Below are positions 13,049 to 13,829 of a DNA stretch of 13,829 nt, piece after piece. Source of the stretch: an uncultured Bdellovibrio sp. (GTDB lineage Bacteria; Bdellovibrionota; Bdellovibrionia; Bdellovibrionales; Bdellovibrionaceae); contig CAMLRE010000013.1 of assembly GCA_946482355.1 (NCBI GenBank), positions 1 to 13,829 of the forward strand, in the 5' to 3' direction. Made by a program: the position numbers and the translations under genes. The first letter of the stretch is position 1. Every line of letters starts with the position of its first letter. The notes under the pieces are model-generated. The model was not told where the DNA came from, searched no databases, and worked only from the letters and a program-made list of their open reading frames with translations.

Positions 13049-13077
13049 GGGCTATAGATATATATAAGCTATAGCCC
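13049..13077. other. 9-bp inverted repeat upstream of tRNA-Val
   Basis: GGGCTATAG (13049-13057) and CTATAGCCC (13069-13077) are exact reverse complements around an 11-nt AT-rich loop. On the minus strand no T-run follows, so it is not a standard terminator for the gene ending at 13099. It overlaps the -10 and spacer of the candidate tRNA promoter. Confidence 0.6.
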
Positions 13078-13085
13078 GCGTTCAA
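13057..13085 (-). promoter_or_regulatory. Possible promoter of tRNA-Val
   Basis: On the minus strand TTGAAC (13085-13080) and TATATC (13062-13057) are 17 bp apart, each with 4 of 6 consensus bases. The start would be near 13050, about 14 nt before the mature tRNA 5' end. The element lies within the 13049-13077 inverted repeat. Confidence 0.4.
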
Positions 13086-13098
13086 CAAAAAAATTCAA

Positions 13099-13701
13099 TT
13101 ACTTGCGTTTTCTACAGTAGAAGTCTGTAGAATTTGTAATCTTTTTCAGCATCATGTTCGACTGCTCTGCATTTGCAGGGTCAGCAGTGATGTCATCTTC
13201 GCCTTCGTTATCTAAAGTGATAACAGAAGCTGCTAAAACGGACTGTCCGCAAAGGTTTTTGTCCATTTGAAGGTCAGCTGTATCAAACATAGCTAACTTC
13301 ATCATGTACGTTTGACCTGCTTTATCAGTTAACGTTAAACGAACCACGTTTTTCTCAGCCGCAGTCACAATGCCTACGCCCTTCATAACAGGACCGTTAC
13401 ATTGATTACGAGACATTACATCTACGCTCAAGTGTTTCGCGTTTTGATCCTGACGAACTACACGCATACGCATTACTTGGTCTGGAGAATCAGAAACTTT
13501 CCATAAACCTTGGATTGTATTCCATGGGAATGGTTGAGCTACTGACCATGGGAAGCCATCAATCGGTCCGCCCTGTTTATTTAAACCACAAGATGGATTT
13601 TCCTGAGATGCAAGTTGTTGTTCAACTTTTGTTCCGAAGAATTCAGCTTGGGCTAAAACACCTGCTAATACGACCGCTAAAATTAAAGCTACTTGTTTCA
13701 C
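13099..13701 (-). CDS. Exported four-cysteine protein, coupled to an upstream regulator
   Basis: A 200-residue exported protein of unknown family. Signal peptide MKQVALILAVVLAGVLAQA, then EFFGT. The mature chain has cysteines at 38, 100, 150 and 196, consistent with two disulfides. Residues 48-70 (DGFPWSVAQPFPWNTIQGLW) contain two FPW repeats and lead into a beta-rich region (MRMRVVRQ, LSVDVMSR, NVVRLTLTDK), so a small lipocalin-like or beta-sandwich domain is possible. The start is a GTG at 13701 with AGGGGAG at a good distance. The GTG overlaps the stop of the regulator upstream as GTGA, so the two are one operon and probably translationally coupled. No clear terminator lies between its stop and the tRNA. 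Confidence 0.82.
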   Translation of the reverse strand: MKQVALILAVVLAGVLAQAEFFGTKVEQQLASQENPSCGLNKQGGPIDGFPWSVAQPFPWNTIQGLWKVSDSPDQVMRMRVVRQDQNAKHLSVDVMSRNQCNGPVMKGVGIVTAAEKNVVRLTLTDKAGQTYMMKLAMFDTADLQMDKNLCGQSVLAASVITLDNEGEDDITADPANAEQSNMMLKKITNSTDFYCRKRK

Positions 13702-13829
13702 GAGATTCTCCCCTCTTGAGCAATCTGATCACTAACTTTGATTGATTTATTTAAGAAATAACCGTTCTTAGATCTAAAAATATATTTAGGACGATCGTAA
13801 TCTGGTTCGATCATTTTTCTAAGACGCTT
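13698..13829 (-). CDS. 3' end of a winged-helix (OmpR/PhoB-type) regulator, cut by window edge
   Basis: An open frame enters from the right edge and runs 43 codons to a TGA at 13700-13698. It begins KRLRKMIEPDYDRPKYIFRS and continues KNGYFLNKSIKV. This fits the C-terminal end of OmpR/PhoB winged-helix domains, in which an RLRKKxEPDxxxPxYI recognition helix end is followed by a wing with a GYxL/F strand. About 15 residues follow the domain. The N-terminal part, including any receiver domain, is outside the window, so whether it is a response regulator is unknown. The stop overlaps the GTG start of the exported protein gene (GTGA), and the ribosome site of that gene lies within this coding region. 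The pairing suggests cotranscription of a regulator with an exported protein. Confidence 0.68.
   Translation of the reverse strand, partial: KRLRKMIEPDYDRPKYIFRSKNGYFLNKSIKVSDQIAQEGRIS

Overview
The window reads as a chromosomal segment of an AT-rich member of the Bdellovibrionota (Bdellovibrio or Pseudobdellovibrio-like predatory bacteria). I infer this from the TIGR02147-type regulator, a family especially abundant in that phylum, from the high density of small exported proteins, from the PilZ protein, and from codon use rich in TTA and AAA. No database search was possible, so the taxonomy is an inference. There is no sign of phage, transposon, CRISPR or rRNA. It looks like core or mildly accessory chromosome made of short, mostly independent transcription units.

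Left part (1-4897): a PilZ-like protein (+) converges on a two-gene minus-strand operon holding an exported L,D-transpeptidase and an unrecognised cytoplasmic protein. Upstream of these lie a small outer-membrane beta-barrel protein, a large exported protein with a transglutaminase-elicitor-like Cys motif, and an orphan NarL/LuxR-type response regulator.

Middle (5044-9050): an exported protein built of three tandem four-cysteine modules is divergent from a large exported protein that looks like a zinc-dependent phospholipase C / S1-P1 nuclease relative. The latter overlaps tail-to-tail with a TIGR02147 regulator. That regulator is divergent from a small exported two-cysteine protein, and the gap holds a perfect 13-9-13 inverted repeat, a good operator candidate.

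Right part (9047-13829): an exported MltD-like lytic transglycosylase and a small exported protein (both -) are followed by a divergent eight-cysteine exported protein. Recognisable promoters face both ways around a tandem 18-bp palindromic repeat. Then come a ChoD-type GMC oxidoreductase with a four-Cys cluster, a tRNA-Val(UAC), an exported four-Cys protein, and, running off the right edge, the 3' end of a winged-helix regulator whose stop codon overlaps the start of that exported protein.

Ten of the sixteen proteins have an N-terminal export signal. Two act on peptidoglycan, two are probable hydrolases or acyltransferases, and several are disulfide-rich small proteins. The parts do not form one obvious pathway. 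The common theme is envelope and secreted functions, each under its own local regulation.
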